Shown here piece by piece: positions 44,500 through 53,399 of a DNA stretch of 64,000 bases. A program made the position numbers and the translations under genes. Source of the DNA: Methylophilus sp. (lineage in GTDB: Bacteria; Pseudomonadota; Gammaproteobacteria; Burkholderiales; Methylophilaceae); the NCBI RefSeq assembly GCF_008015755.1, contig NZ_SSGF01000007.1:186001-250000 (forward strand), written 5' to 3'. How positions within the stretch are numbered: position 1 is the stretch's first letter; every line of letters begins with the position of its first letter. The notes under the pieces were generated by a model. It did no database searches. It was given only the letters and a program-made list of their open reading frames with translations, and was not told the DNA's origin.

Positions 44500-45345
44500 G
44501 TGCGCCTGGATGATTTGGAAGAAAGCCAGCATGTCGAAGACAGTCGGGGCCGCGGCATGGTCGGTGGTCGTAGCATCGGCTTAGGCACGATTGCCATTGC
44601 TTTGGTGGCGATGTATTTTGGTGTAGACCCCAATGTGGTATTGAATATTGCCCAGCAAGTGCAACCGGCGGCCGAGTCACAAGCCGTGCCCGCCGATAGT
44701 AATGACCCCAAAGTCAAGTTTGTGTCTCGCGTGCTATGGAGCACCGAGCAAGTATGGCAAAGCGCGTTTTCAGCGGCAGGCCAGCAATATACGGCGCCAC
44801 ATCTGGAGATTTTCAGTGGCGCCACGCAAACCGCTTGTGGACAAGGGCAGGCGGCCATGGGCCCGTTTTATTGTCCGGCGGACCAAAAAGTGTATATCGA
44901 TTTAAGTTTTTACCAGGAGCTGCAAGAACGCTTTAAAGCGCCCGGGGATTTTGCCCAGGCCTATGTGATTGCGCACGAGGTCGGGCATCACGTGCAAAAC
45001 TTGCTGGGCACCTCGGCAAAAGTACAGCAAGCCCGGCAACAGGCGCGCTCAGAGGCTGCGGCTAATGCCTATTCGGTGCGCCTGGAGTTACAGGCTGACT
45101 GTTATGCAGGCGTGTGGGCACATCATGCAGATCAGCAGTTCCGCATTCTGGAAACCGGCGATATAGAAGAAGCGTTGCGCGCCGCGACCGCGATTGGTGA
45201 TGACGCTCTGCAAAAACAGGCGCAAGGCTATGTGGTCCCGGACAGCTTTACCCATGGTAGCTCTGAGCAGCGCGTCCAGTGGTTCAAGCAAGGCTTGCAA
45301 TCTGGCCAGGTCAATGATTGCAATACATTTAAAGAGGCTGTTTAA
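44500..45345 (+). CDS. ypfJ: YpfJ-type neutral zinc metallopeptidase
   Basis: A 281-residue predicted membrane-anchored metalloprotease (zinc_peptidase family PF04228). A Gly-rich N terminus (GRGMVGGRSIGLGTIAIALVAMYFG) provides one transmembrane segment near residues 27-42. The HExxH site is VIAHEVGHHVQNLLG. A third ligand is expected in the ELQADCYAGVWA helix. The protein ends QWFKQGLQSGQVNDCNTF, as in homologs. It starts with a GTG at 44500. Substrates are unknown. Confidence 0.92.
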   Translation: MRLDDLEESQHVEDSRGRGMVGGRSIGLGTIAIALVAMYFGVDPNVVLNIAQQVQPAAESQAVPADSNDPKVKFVSRVLWSTEQVWQSAFSAAGQQYTAPHLEIFSGATQTACGQGQAAMGPFYCPADQKVYIDLSFYQELQERFKAPGDFAQAYVIAHEVGHHVQNLLGTSAKVQQARQQARSEAAANAYSVRLELQADCYAGVWAHHADQQFRILETGDIEEALRAATAIGDDALQKQAQGYVVPDSFTHGSSEQRVQWFKQGLQSGQVNDCNTFKEAV

Positions 45346-45361
45346 GCAGTAGATATCAGGC

Positions 45362-45952
45362 ATGACACAAGAAAAAGTAGTCGATCAGGATCAGCATTTA
45401 ATTGAAACCACCGTTTCCAGCGCCATCATGGCGCAGGGCAACATGCTCACCGTACGTTATGACGAGGCCCGCTTACCGAATGGTGTGATTAGTGGCCGCG
45501 AATATGTAATCCACCCTGGCGCTGTGGTGGTGGTTGCGCTGACGCCCGCAGGCGAAGTCGTGCTGGAGCGCCAATTCCGCTACCCGCTCAAACAGGTGTT
45601 TATTGAGTTGCCTGCAGGCAAGATTGACCCCGGCGAGCCAGTGTTGACCACTGGCCAGCGTGAATTACTCGAAGAAACCGGTTACACCGCGCAAAGCTGG
45701 GTCAAATTGGGCGTGCAACATCCTTGTATTGGCTACTCCAATGAGGTGATTCATATTTATTTAGCCACTGGTTTGTCACTGGGTGCGCACGCCAGGGATA
45801 TCGACGAAGCGATGGACGTGTTTGTGTGGCCGTTTGAACGTGTGATGCAAGCCATAGAAGCTGGTGACATTACCGACAGCAAAACCATGTCGGCCATGTT
45901 GTTGGCTGAGCGCTATTTGCGTCTACATCCGCAAACGGAGAGCTTGGTGTAA
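45362..45952 (+). CDS. nudF: ADP-ribose pyrophosphatase-like Nudix hydrolase
   Basis: A 196-residue Nudix enzyme of the ADP-sugar class. REYVIHPGAVVVVAL and LERQFRYPLKQVFIELPAGKIDPGE lead into the Nudix box with RELLEETGY. The longer N-terminal strand domain used for dimer swapping is typical of NudF-type enzymes. Substrate is inferred from the RQFRYP signature. It lies 17 bp after the peptidase gene and 2 bp before the SDR gene. Confidence 0.88.
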   Translation: MTQEKVVDQDQHLIETTVSSAIMAQGNMLTVRYDEARLPNGVISGREYVIHPGAVVVVALTPAGEVVLERQFRYPLKQVFIELPAGKIDPGEPVLTTGQRELLEETGYTAQSWVKLGVQHPCIGYSNEVIHIYLATGLSLGAHARDIDEAMDVFVWPFERVMQAIEAGDITDSKTMSAMLLAERYLRLHPQTESLV

Positions 45953-45954
45953 GT

Positions 45955-46785
45955 ATGCGCATATTGCAAATCGGTTGCGGCGGGTTGGGAACATTGATTG
46001 CTCAGGCTGCCCTGTCAGAAGGCCATGATCTGACTATTTTGCGCCGCTCTCAATTGCCGGTGCCCGAGGGCGCGCAAGCGCTCTATCTGGATGTGGTGGC
46101 TGAAGAAAATCTGCCAGCGCTCACCGCTTTGCAGCCGGAAATCCTGCTGTATTGTCTGGCGCCTGTTGAGGGGCAAAACTATCAGCAGACATATGTGGAA
46201 GGTTTGCGCCATGTGCTGGCAAATGTGTCTTTGGCGGCATTGAAGCACGTTTTTTTTATTTCCAGCACGGGTGTCTATGGTGAGGATCAGGGCGGTTGGA
46301 TAGACGATGACAGCCCAGCCCTCCCGGCGGACGAGGGTGGGCGTATGTTGCTGGAGGCTGAACAGTTGTTGGCATTGTTGCCGTGTGGACACACCGCCCT
46401 GCGGGTATCGGGGATTTATGGCCCGCAGCGGCTTTATTTGTTGCGTTTGCTACAAAACAGCGCGCGCTGGCCGACGCATGTGCATTGGACCAATCGCATG
46501 CATGAGCAGGATGTCGCCGCTGCCGTGGTGCATTTATATCAGCAAATAATGGATGGTGTTGCGTTACCAACACATTGTATTTTGAGCGATGGCGTCCCAG
46601 CTATGCAGCATGAGGTGTTACAGTGGCTGGCGGCTCAGCAGCAATTACCCGCGCCACCAACGCCGCCATTGCATCCGCAATCTGGCAAGCGCATCCGCAA
46701 CCACTTTTTACTAAACACAGGATTCAAGCCGCAATTTGCTGATTATCAGGCGGGCTATGCATCTATTTTATCCGGCCTGAAGTAA
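45955..46785 (+). CDS. SDR-family NAD-dependent epimerase/dehydratase-like protein
   Basis: A 276-residue extended-SDR protein of the YeeZ-like type. The nucleotide motif ILQIGCGGLGTLIA is at residues 3-16. The catalytic Ser-Tyr region is VFFISSTGVYGEDQGGWIDDDS, and the active-site Lys of the YxxxK motif is not apparent, so activity is uncertain. LRVSGIYGPQR and the NRMHEQDVAAAVVHL motif are typical. Its stop overlaps the start of the next gene. Substrate is unknown. Confidence 0.85.
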   Translation: MRILQIGCGGLGTLIAQAALSEGHDLTILRRSQLPVPEGAQALYLDVVAEENLPALTALQPEILLYCLAPVEGQNYQQTYVEGLRHVLANVSLAALKHVFFISSTGVYGEDQGGWIDDDSPALPADEGGRMLLEAEQLLALLPCGHTALRVSGIYGPQRLYLLRLLQNSARWPTHVHWTNRMHEQDVAAAVVHLYQQIMDGVALPTHCILSDGVPAMQHEVLQWLAAQQQLPAPPTPPLHPQSGKRIRNHFLLNTGFKPQFADYQAGYASILSGLK

Positions 46786-48020
46786 TGTCTATGACTAACG
46801 TAAAAACAAAACGCAAGTGGCCATCAATATACGGTGGATTACTCGTCTCAGGGCTCGTTCTATCGGGGCATTTGAGTAGCGCAGAAGATGCCGACGGCTT
46901 CCCGCTTTGGGTGGCTGCCATGCGCCAGGAGGCGCTGGCGCAGCATGTGGCACCCGAAGCGGTGGATGCGACGCTGAATCAGGTGACTTTTTTACCGCGC
47001 TTAATTGAACTAGACCGCAAACAGCCAGAATTCGTCACTAGCTTTTCGGCCTATGTCAACCGCCGCATCAGCCCGCGTGTGGTGGCCAAAGGCAAGCAGA
47101 TGGCGCAAGATTACCAAGGCGTGCTCTACGTCGTTGAGGAGTTGTATCAGGTGCCGCGGGAGGTGTTGGTGGCTTTTTGGGGGCTGGAAACCAATTTTGG
47201 CGGTTTTATGGGCGATATTCCATTAGCTTCTGCATTGGCTACGCTTTCTTATGAAGGGCGTCGGGCTGAGTTTTTTAAACGCGAATTGTTGAACCTGATG
47301 CGCGTGGTCGAGCGCGAGCAGCGCTATGATAGCCCGGTGGTTGGCTCTTGGGCAGGCGCCACTGGACATATGCAGTTTATGCCATCGACCTTATTAAAGT
47401 ATGGCGTGGATGCTGATGCCGACGGCAAAATCGATATCTGGACTTCTTACCCGGATGTGTTTAGTTCAGCCGCCAATTATCTGTCACAAGCTGGTTGGCA
47501 ACCTGGCAAGCCGATCAGTATCCAGGTGGCGTTGCCGGCCGGGTTTGATTACAGCCAGGCGCAATGGCAACTGAATAAGCCGGTCAGTGAGTGGGTGAAA
47601 GCCGGCGTGGCGGGCGTGCCTGATGGTGCGTTGAGTTTGCCGCAAGCTGCCATTTTGCTACCGCAAGGCTATGACGGCCCGGCGTATATGGTGTTCCCCA
47701 ACTTTGACGTGATTATGCAGTGGAACCGCTCTATCAATTATGCGCTGAGTGTCAGTTTGCTCAGCCAGCAATTGCGCCAGGAGACGTATACGCTGATGAT
47801 GCCGCCTGAGCCACCTGCGCTGAGCTATCAGCAGATGTGGTCTCTGCAGGAGTCGCTGAATGCGAAGGGCTTTGATTGTGGCACGCCGGATGGCTTTCCG
47901 GGTCCGAAAACGCAAGCGGCGATTCGTCGCTATCAGGCCAGCAAGGGCTTGCCACAAGATGGCTACGCCGGGGCCGAGGTATTTAACCGCCTCACGGCAC
48001 AAGTGCAATTGGCGCAATAA
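46785..48020 (+). CDS. mltB: Membrane-bound lytic murein transglycosylase, MltB type
   Basis: A 411-residue periplasmic peptidoglycan-cleaving enzyme. A signal peptide covers about residues 1-33 (YGGLLVSGLVLSGHLSSA), and there is no lipobox. The SLT domain spans about 40-330 with catalytic Glu135 in AFWGLETNFGGFMG, then GATGHMQFMPST. A C-terminal PG_binding_1 domain occupies about 345-405 (LQESLNAKGFDCGTPDGFPGPKTQAAIRRYQ). This domain order matches the MltB-PGB (SltB2-like) group. ATG 46785 overlaps the TAA of the SDR gene. Confidence 0.94.
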   Translation: MSMTNVKTKRKWPSIYGGLLVSGLVLSGHLSSAEDADGFPLWVAAMRQEALAQHVAPEAVDATLNQVTFLPRLIELDRKQPEFVTSFSAYVNRRISPRVVAKGKQMAQDYQGVLYVVEELYQVPREVLVAFWGLETNFGGFMGDIPLASALATLSYEGRRAEFFKRELLNLMRVVEREQRYDSPVVGSWAGATGHMQFMPSTLLKYGVDADADGKIDIWTSYPDVFSSAANYLSQAGWQPGKPISIQVALPAGFDYSQAQWQLNKPVSEWVKAGVAGVPDGALSLPQAAILLPQGYDGPAYMVFPNFDVIMQWNRSINYALSVSLLSQQLRQETYTLMMPPEPPALSYQQMWSLQESLNAKGFDCGTPDGFPGPKTQAAIRRYQASKGLPQDGYAGAEVFNRLTAQVQLAQ

Positions 48021-48041
48021 CTACACACTTTAATTGTTTCG

Positions 48042-48710
48042 TTAACGGCTTTTAAACCAGCCCGTCACACTGACACGTGGCAGGCTGGTCGGCAATACTT
48101 CATGCCAGAATCTGGCGGATAAAAACAACACTAGCCTGCCCGTGGTCGGCAATATGTCAATGTGTCTGGCATTGGCTGCTGGCGTCTGATGATGTTCATC
48201 TAGATATAAGCGCAACGCACCGCCCGCTGCCGCAGGCCAGTCATCATTTAAATACATAATGGAGGTGAGCATTCTGGCGCCTGGCGCTGTCTGCTCGCGG
48301 TGTTGGCGAAACAGGTCTATGTGCGTGGCATAACCAGATGCACCCGCCGGATAGATCGCAAAATGGGTTTCAAAGCTATCCAGCCCCATCATCAGTTGCC
48401 GATTGGCGGCTTGTTGCACTTGAGCCATGAGTGCGAGGTAGTCCTGAATGGCTGGATGCGGGTCATTGGCCTCTAGCCAGGCAATCTGGTCGCCACGCAA
48501 CTTGGGGTTGCTGATGGCTGACTGGCTGGTGCCCGCCTGGTGCATGAATCCTTGCTGTTGCTGCTCAAGCGCGAGGGTGCGCAGGCTTTGCGTCAAACTG
48601 GCGGGTAAACACTGGTCGATCACGCAATACTGCTGTTCGGCCAGGGTGTCGATGATGTTTTCTAGCATGCGCTCAGTGAACATGGCAGGGCGGCAGGTGG
48701 TACTTGTCAT
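48042..48710 (-). CDS. 2OG-Fe(II) oxygenase (SM-20/prolyl-hydroxylase-like)
   Basis: A 222-residue double-stranded beta-helix dioxygenase. The Fe ligands are His and Asp in GYATHIDLF and a distal His in ARFWHEVLP, followed by the 2-oxoglutarate Arg in [32 protein letters not shown] is typical of SM-20-related bacterial proteins that hydroxylate protein or small substrates. The start is uncertain. A TATAAT sequence lies 8-13 bp upstream of ATG 48716/48710, which would make the mRNA nearly leaderless. ATG 48683 is an alternative. Confidence 0.85.
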   Translation of the reverse strand: MTSTTCRPAMFTERMLENIIDTLAEQQYCVIDQCLPASLTQSLRTLALEQQQQGFMHQAGTSQSAISNPKLRGDQIAWLEANDPHPAIQDYLALMAQVQQAANRQLMMGLDSFETHFAIYPAGASGYATHIDLFRQHREQTAPGARMLTSIMYLNDDWPAAAGGALRLYLDEHHQTPAANARHIDILPTTGRLVLFLSARFWHEVLPTSLPRVSVTGWFKSR

Positions 48711-48734
48711 GCGCATATTATAAGCGCGATGCCA

Positions 48735-48763
48735 TTGCTTAACCGATTGCTTTCGGATAGAAT
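48735..48763 (+). promoter_or_regulatory. Promoter of tRNA-Val
   Basis: TTGCTT at 48735-48740 and TAGAAT at 48758-48763 are spaced by 17 bp, about 43 bp upstream of tRNA-Val. Confidence 0.55.
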
Positions 48764-48805
48764 GCGCAACCTTATTGATTGATAGCTCAATGCTGTTAAT
48801 GCAAT

Positions 48806-48882
48806 AGTCGCGTAGCTCAGCTGGTTAGAGCACCACCTTGACATGGTGGGGGTCGATGGTTCGAGTCCATTCGCGACTACCA
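48806..48882 (+). tRNA. tRNA-Val (anticodon GAC)
   Basis: A 77-nt tRNA with acceptor stem AGTCGCG/CGCGACT, discriminator A and encoded CCA. The anticodon stem-loop CCACC-TTGACAT-GGTGG gives GAC. The T-loop TTCGAGT is canonical. Confidence 0.96.
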
Positions 48883-48888
48883 AGTTTT

Positions 48889-48919
48889 AAAAAGCCACTA
48901 GGATTTCTGGTGGCTTTTT
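48889..48919 (+). terminator. Rho-independent terminator after tRNA-Val
   Basis: A 10-bp stem AAAAAGCCAC / GTGGCTTTTT with an 11-base loop is followed by GCTTTTTT, 6 bp after the tRNA. Confidence 0.85.
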
Positions 48920-49087
48920 GCTTTTTTAAGTTGCGCACAACCATCGCGGTGATGCCGAGGCGGTGGGATCTGTCATCGGTTTGTGATTGCGGAATTTTCG
49001 TGCGCTGTGAGATAATCGAGGTTTGACCAAAAGCAGGCGCCATGTGCTTGTTTTATTTGGTTGTTTAATGTTTGTAGAGAGAGAGTC

Positions 49088-51010
49088 ATGCCTGTAATCC
49101 GCTTGCCTGATGGGTCATCCAGAAGTTTTGAACAGCCGGTGACCGTGGCCGATGTTGCGATGAATATTGGCGCTGGTCTGGCGAAAGCCGCACTGGCGGG
49201 TAAGGTCACGTACACAGGTCAGGAAGCTAAACTGGTCGATACCAGTCATCTGATTGAGCAGGATGTAGACCTCGCCATCATTACCGATAAGAACGATGAA
49301 GGCCTGGAAGTGATTCGTCACTCGACTGCCCACTTGCTGGCTTATGCGGTGAAAGAGTTGTTCCCGGATGCGCAAGTGACCATCGGCCCGGTCATTGATA
49401 ATGGCTTTTACTATGACTTTAGCTACAAGCGTCCGTTTACGCCGGACGACCTGGCAGCCATTGAAAAGAAAATGGCTGAGCTGGCGAAAAAAGACGAAAA
49501 AGTCGAGCGCAAGGTGTTGCCGCGCGATGAAGCGGTGGCTTACTTCAAAAGCATTAACGAGCATTACAAGGCTGAGATTATTGCCAGTATTCCGAGCAAT
49601 GAAGACGTGTCTTTATATTCTGAAGGCAACTTCACGGATTTGTGCCGTGGTCCTCATGTGCCAAATACCGGTAAGCTCAAAGCGTTTAAACTTATGAAGC
49701 TGGCGGGCGCCTACTGGCGCGGCGACAGCAATAACGAAATGTTGCAACGCGTGTATGGCACTGCCTGGCGCAATAAAGATGAGTTGGAAGCGTACTTGCA
49801 CATGCTGGAAGAGGCTGAAAAGCGCGACCACCGCAAACTCGGCAAGCAACTCGATTTTTACCACATGCAAGAAGATGCACCTGGCATGGTGTTCTGGCAT
49901 CCGCGTGGCTGGGTGATCTGGCAAGAGGTTGAGCAGTACATGCGTGCCAAATTTAAAGAGTACGATTATCAGGAAGTGCGCACACCGACGGTGCTCGATA
50001 AAACCCTGTGGGAAAAATCTGGCCATTGGCAAAACTACCGTGACAATATGTTTGTCACCCAGTCGGAAAGCCGCGATTATGCCGTCAAGCCGATGAACTG
50101 CCCTGGCCATATCCAGATTTTTAATAGCAGCCTGCACAGCTATCGCGATTTGCCATTACGTTTGGCCGAGTTTGGTTCTTGTCACCGTAACGAGCCGTCT
50201 GGCTCTTTGCATGGCTTGATGCGCGTGCGTGGGTTTACCCAGGATGATGCCCATATTTTCTGTATGGAATCACAGGTCGAGGCTGAAGTCGCTGACTTTA
50301 TCAAGATGCTGTATGAAGTCTACAAAGACTTTGGGTTTGATGATGTCATCGTCAAGTTGTCTACCCGCCCAGAGAAGCGCGTTGGTACAGAAGAAGCCTG
50401 GGATATGGCGGAAACTGCCTTGGCTAATGCCATTAAAGCCAATGGCCTGGAGTTTGAATATCAGCCAGGCGAGGGCGCATTTTACGGCCCGAAAATTGAA
50501 TTTACGCTGAAAGACTCGCTGGGTCGGATGTGGCAGTGCGGCACGATCCAACTCGATCCTAACCTGCCTGAGCGCCTGGGCGCAGAGTATGTGGCTGAAG
50601 ACAATACCCGTCAGCGCCCGATTATGTTGCACCGCGCCATTGTTGGCTCCATGGAGCGTTTCCTGGGCATTTTGATCGAAAACTTTGCGGGTGCAATGCC
50701 GGTCTGGCTGTCGCCAGTACAGGTCATGGTGCTGAATATTTCTGATGGTCAAGCTGATTATGTGCGCCAAGTGGTTGAAAAATTGAAGAAAAATGGCATT
50801 CGATGCGATTTTGACTTGAGAAATGAGAAGATTACCTATAAAATACGAGAACATAGTTTGCAAAAGTTGCCGTACCTGATTGTGGTGGGCGACAAAGAAA
50901 TGCAAAATGGTCATGTGGCCGTACGTACCAGAAAAGGTGAAGATCTGGGTGTGATGTCGGTAGAAGCGTTTGTAGCGCACATACAGCAAGACATCCAAAA
51001 CCGGGTCTAA
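49088..51010 (+). CDS. thrS: Threonyl-tRNA synthetase
   Basis: A 640-residue class II synthetase. The N-terminal TGS domain starts [10 protein letters not shown]. The editing domain shows [20 protein letters not shown] with its HxxxH and later the [15 protein letters not shown]. The catalytic core has [30 protein letters not shown] (zinc Cys) and [29 protein letters not shown]. The anticodon-binding domain ends the protein. ATG 49088 with an AGAGAGAG ribosome site is favoured over the in-frame start at 49061. It heads the conserved thrS-infC-rpmI-rplT-pheST cluster. Confidence 0.98.
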   Translation: MPVIRLPDGSSRSFEQPVTVADVAMNIGAGLAKAALAGKVTYTGQEAKLVDTSHLIEQDVDLAIITDKNDEGLEVIRHSTAHLLAYAVKELFPDAQVTIGPVIDNGFYYDFSYKRPFTPDDLAAIEKKMAELAKKDEKVERKVLPRDEAVAYFKSINEHYKAEIIASIPSNEDVSLYSEGNFTDLCRGPHVPNTGKLKAFKLMKLAGAYWRGDSNNEMLQRVYGTAWRNKDELEAYLHMLEEAEKRDHRKLGKQLDFYHMQEDAPGMVFWHPRGWVIWQEVEQYMRAKFKEYDYQEVRTPTVLDKTLWEKSGHWQNYRDNMFVTQSESRDYAVKPMNCPGHIQIFNSSLHSYRDLPLRLAEFGSCHRNEPSGSLHGLMRVRGFTQDDAHIFCMESQVEAEVADFIKMLYEVYKDFGFDDVIVKLSTRPEKRVGTEEAWDMAETALANAIKANGLEFEYQPGEGAFYGPKIEFTLKDSLGRMWQCGTIQLDPNLPERLGAEYVAEDNTRQRPIMLHRAIVGSMERFLGILIENFAGAMPVWLSPVQVMVLNISDGQADYVRQVVEKLKKNGIRCDFDLRNEKITYKIREHSLQKLPYLIVVGDKEMQNGHVAVRTRKGEDLGVMSVEAFVAHIQQDIQNRV

Positions 51011-51042
51011 TTTCGGGTATTCGTGCGGCTTTGTTTATTGTT

Positions 51043-51056
51043 AGGGGATTGTTATA
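51043..51056 (+). promoter_or_regulatory. Ribosome site and AUA start of infC
   Basis: AGGGG at 51043-51047 is followed by six bases and then ATA at 51054-51056. This is ideal Shine-Dalgarno spacing for an AUA start, and the in-frame ATT at 51048 is too close. Non-canonical infC starts are known to be sensed by IF3 for autoregulation. Confidence 0.7.
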
Positions 51057-51620
51057 GCTCAAGATAAAGATACACGCATCAATGGCGACATTACAGCGCC
51101 ACAAGTGCGTTTAGTGGGTGTTGATGGCGAACCGTTAGGTGTAATGACTCTGAGAGAGGCCTTTGCCAAAGCGGAAGAAGCTGATATTGATATTGTTGAA
51201 ATTGCACCAAATGCTGCACCACCCGTGTGCCGTTTGATGGATTATGGCAAATTCAAATACGCTGAGAGCAAGCGTATGCACGAGCAAAAACTAAAGCAAA
51301 AACAAGTGCAAATTAAAGAGGTCAAATTTAGACCTGGCACTGATGACGGCGATTACAATATTAAATTACGTAACATCATCCGCTTTTTAGGTGATGGCGA
51401 TAAAGCAAAAATTACTTTGCGCTTCCGTGGTCGCGAAATTACGCACCAGGAATTCGGCCTGGCGCTGTTAAAGCGTCTGGAGGCAGATTTAACAGAACAT
51501 GCGTTGGTTGAGCAATATCCAAAAATGGAAGGCCGCCAAATGGTGATGGTGCTGGCACCAGCTAAAAAAGTTGTGCCAGTGTCAAAAAAGGCTGATAAGT
51601 CAGCGCCAGAAGCAGAATAA
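51054..51620 (+). CDS. infC: Translation initiation factor IF-3
   Basis: A 188-residue factor that binds the 30S subunit, checks the start codon and blocks premature 50S joining. The N-terminal domain includes [31 protein letters not shown]3 signatures are [28 protein letters not shown] and [17 protein letters not shown]. The C-terminal domain shows [15 protein letters not shown]. The next conventional in-frame start is GTG 51105, but it would remove 17 conserved residues. The SD spacing selects ATA 51054. An AUA start would be restricted by IF3 itself, giving feedback control. thrS lies upstream by 43 bp. Confidence 0.93.
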   Translation: MAQDKDTRINGDITAPQVRLVGVDGEPLGVMTLREAFAKAEEADIDIVEIAPNAAPPVCRLMDYGKFKYAESKRMHEQKLKQKQVQIKEVKFRPGTDDGDYNIKLRNIIRFLGDGDKAKITLRFRGREITHQEFGLALLKRLEADLTEHALVEQYPKMEGRQMVMVLAPAKKVVPVSKKADKSAPEAE

Positions 51621-51703
51621 ATCAAGCAGTAAACAGTTTTTTGGAGTAATACGGCTAAATTGGCTGCCTAGTTACTCTTTATTCAACCTCTAAGGAGATA
51701 AAA

Positions 51704-51901
51704 ATGCCAAAGATGAAAACAAAGAGCAGCGCCAAAAAGCGCTTTAAGTTCTTGGGTAACGGTAAAGTGAAGCGTACACACTCTCACTTGCGCCATATCC
51801 TGACTAAAAAAACCACCAAGCAAAAACGTAAGCTGCGCGGTACTTCTATTATTTCTGCGACTGACGTGAAACGCGTCCGCGCAATGATGCCAACACAATA
51901 A
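51704..51901 (+). CDS. rpmI: 50S ribosomal protein L35
   Basis: A 65-residue very basic ribosomal protein. The family start [23 protein letters not shown] and C-terminal [10 protein letters not shown] are present. AAGGAG precedes the ATG. It lies 83 bp after infC and 10 bp before rplT. Confidence 0.98.
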   Translation: MPKMKTKSSAKKRFKFLGNGKVKRTHSHLRHILTKKTTKQKRKLRGTSIISATDVKRVRAMMPTQ

Positions 51902-51911
51902 GGAGACCGAC

Positions 51912-52271
51912 ATGCCTAGAGTTAAACGTGGTGTCGTCGCACGCGCAAGACATAAAAAAGTTTTAAATGCTGCTAAAGGTTACCGTGGTCGTCGTAAGAA
52001 CGTCTACCGTGTTGCCAAACAGGCGGTAATGAAAGCCGGTCAATACGCATACCGTGACCGTCGTCAGAAAAAACGTCAATTCCGTACCTTGTGGATTGCC
52101 CGTATCAACGCGGCAGCCCGTGAAGCTGGTTTGACATACAGCCGTTTCATGAATGGCCTGAAAAAATCTGCGGTTGAAGTTGACCGTAAAGTACTGGCTG
52201 ATCTGGCCGTGTTCGACAAAGCTGCTTTTGCTAAATTCGTAGAATTGGCTAAAACAGGTTTAAGCGCCTAA
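51912..52271 (+). CDS. rplT: 50S ribosomal protein L20
   Basis: A 119-residue basic protein binding 23S rRNA early in 50S assembly. It starts [27 protein letters not shown] and contains [23 protein letters not shown]. In E. coli L20 represses its own operon translationally, but a matching operator was not identified here. A strong terminator follows. Confidence 0.98.
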   Translation: MPRVKRGVVARARHKKVLNAAKGYRGRRKNVYRVAKQAVMKAGQYAYRDRRQKKRQFRTLWIARINAAAREAGLTYSRFMNGLKKSAVEVDRKVLADLAVFDKAAFAKFVELAKTGLSA

Positions 52272-52282
52272 TCAGACCTACC

Positions 52283-52310
52283 AAAAAAAGAGGCTGCGGC
52301 CTCTTTTTTT
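52283..52310 (+). terminator. Terminator or attenuator between rplT and pheS
   Basis: A 12-bp perfect stem AAAAAAAGAGGC / GCCTCTTTTTTT with loop TGCG ends in a T-tract. It sits 37 bp before pheS. In E. coli pheST is controlled by attenuation, but no Phe-rich leader peptide is visible here. Confidence 0.85.
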
Positions 52311-52334
52311 ATTTTAATGTTACTTAAAACTTGA

Positions 52335-53348
<1,014 letters not shown>

Positions 53349-53399
53349 TTCCATCGCCAGCTCACTTTAAATACCGAATTAATACAGGGTTAGACACAT

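Noticed and set aside
45015-45120. Gln/Ala-rich repeat-like run in the ypfJ-like gene
   Set aside because: It encodes an ordinary helix (QQARQQARSEAAANAY) of the peptidase family and is not a DNA repeat.
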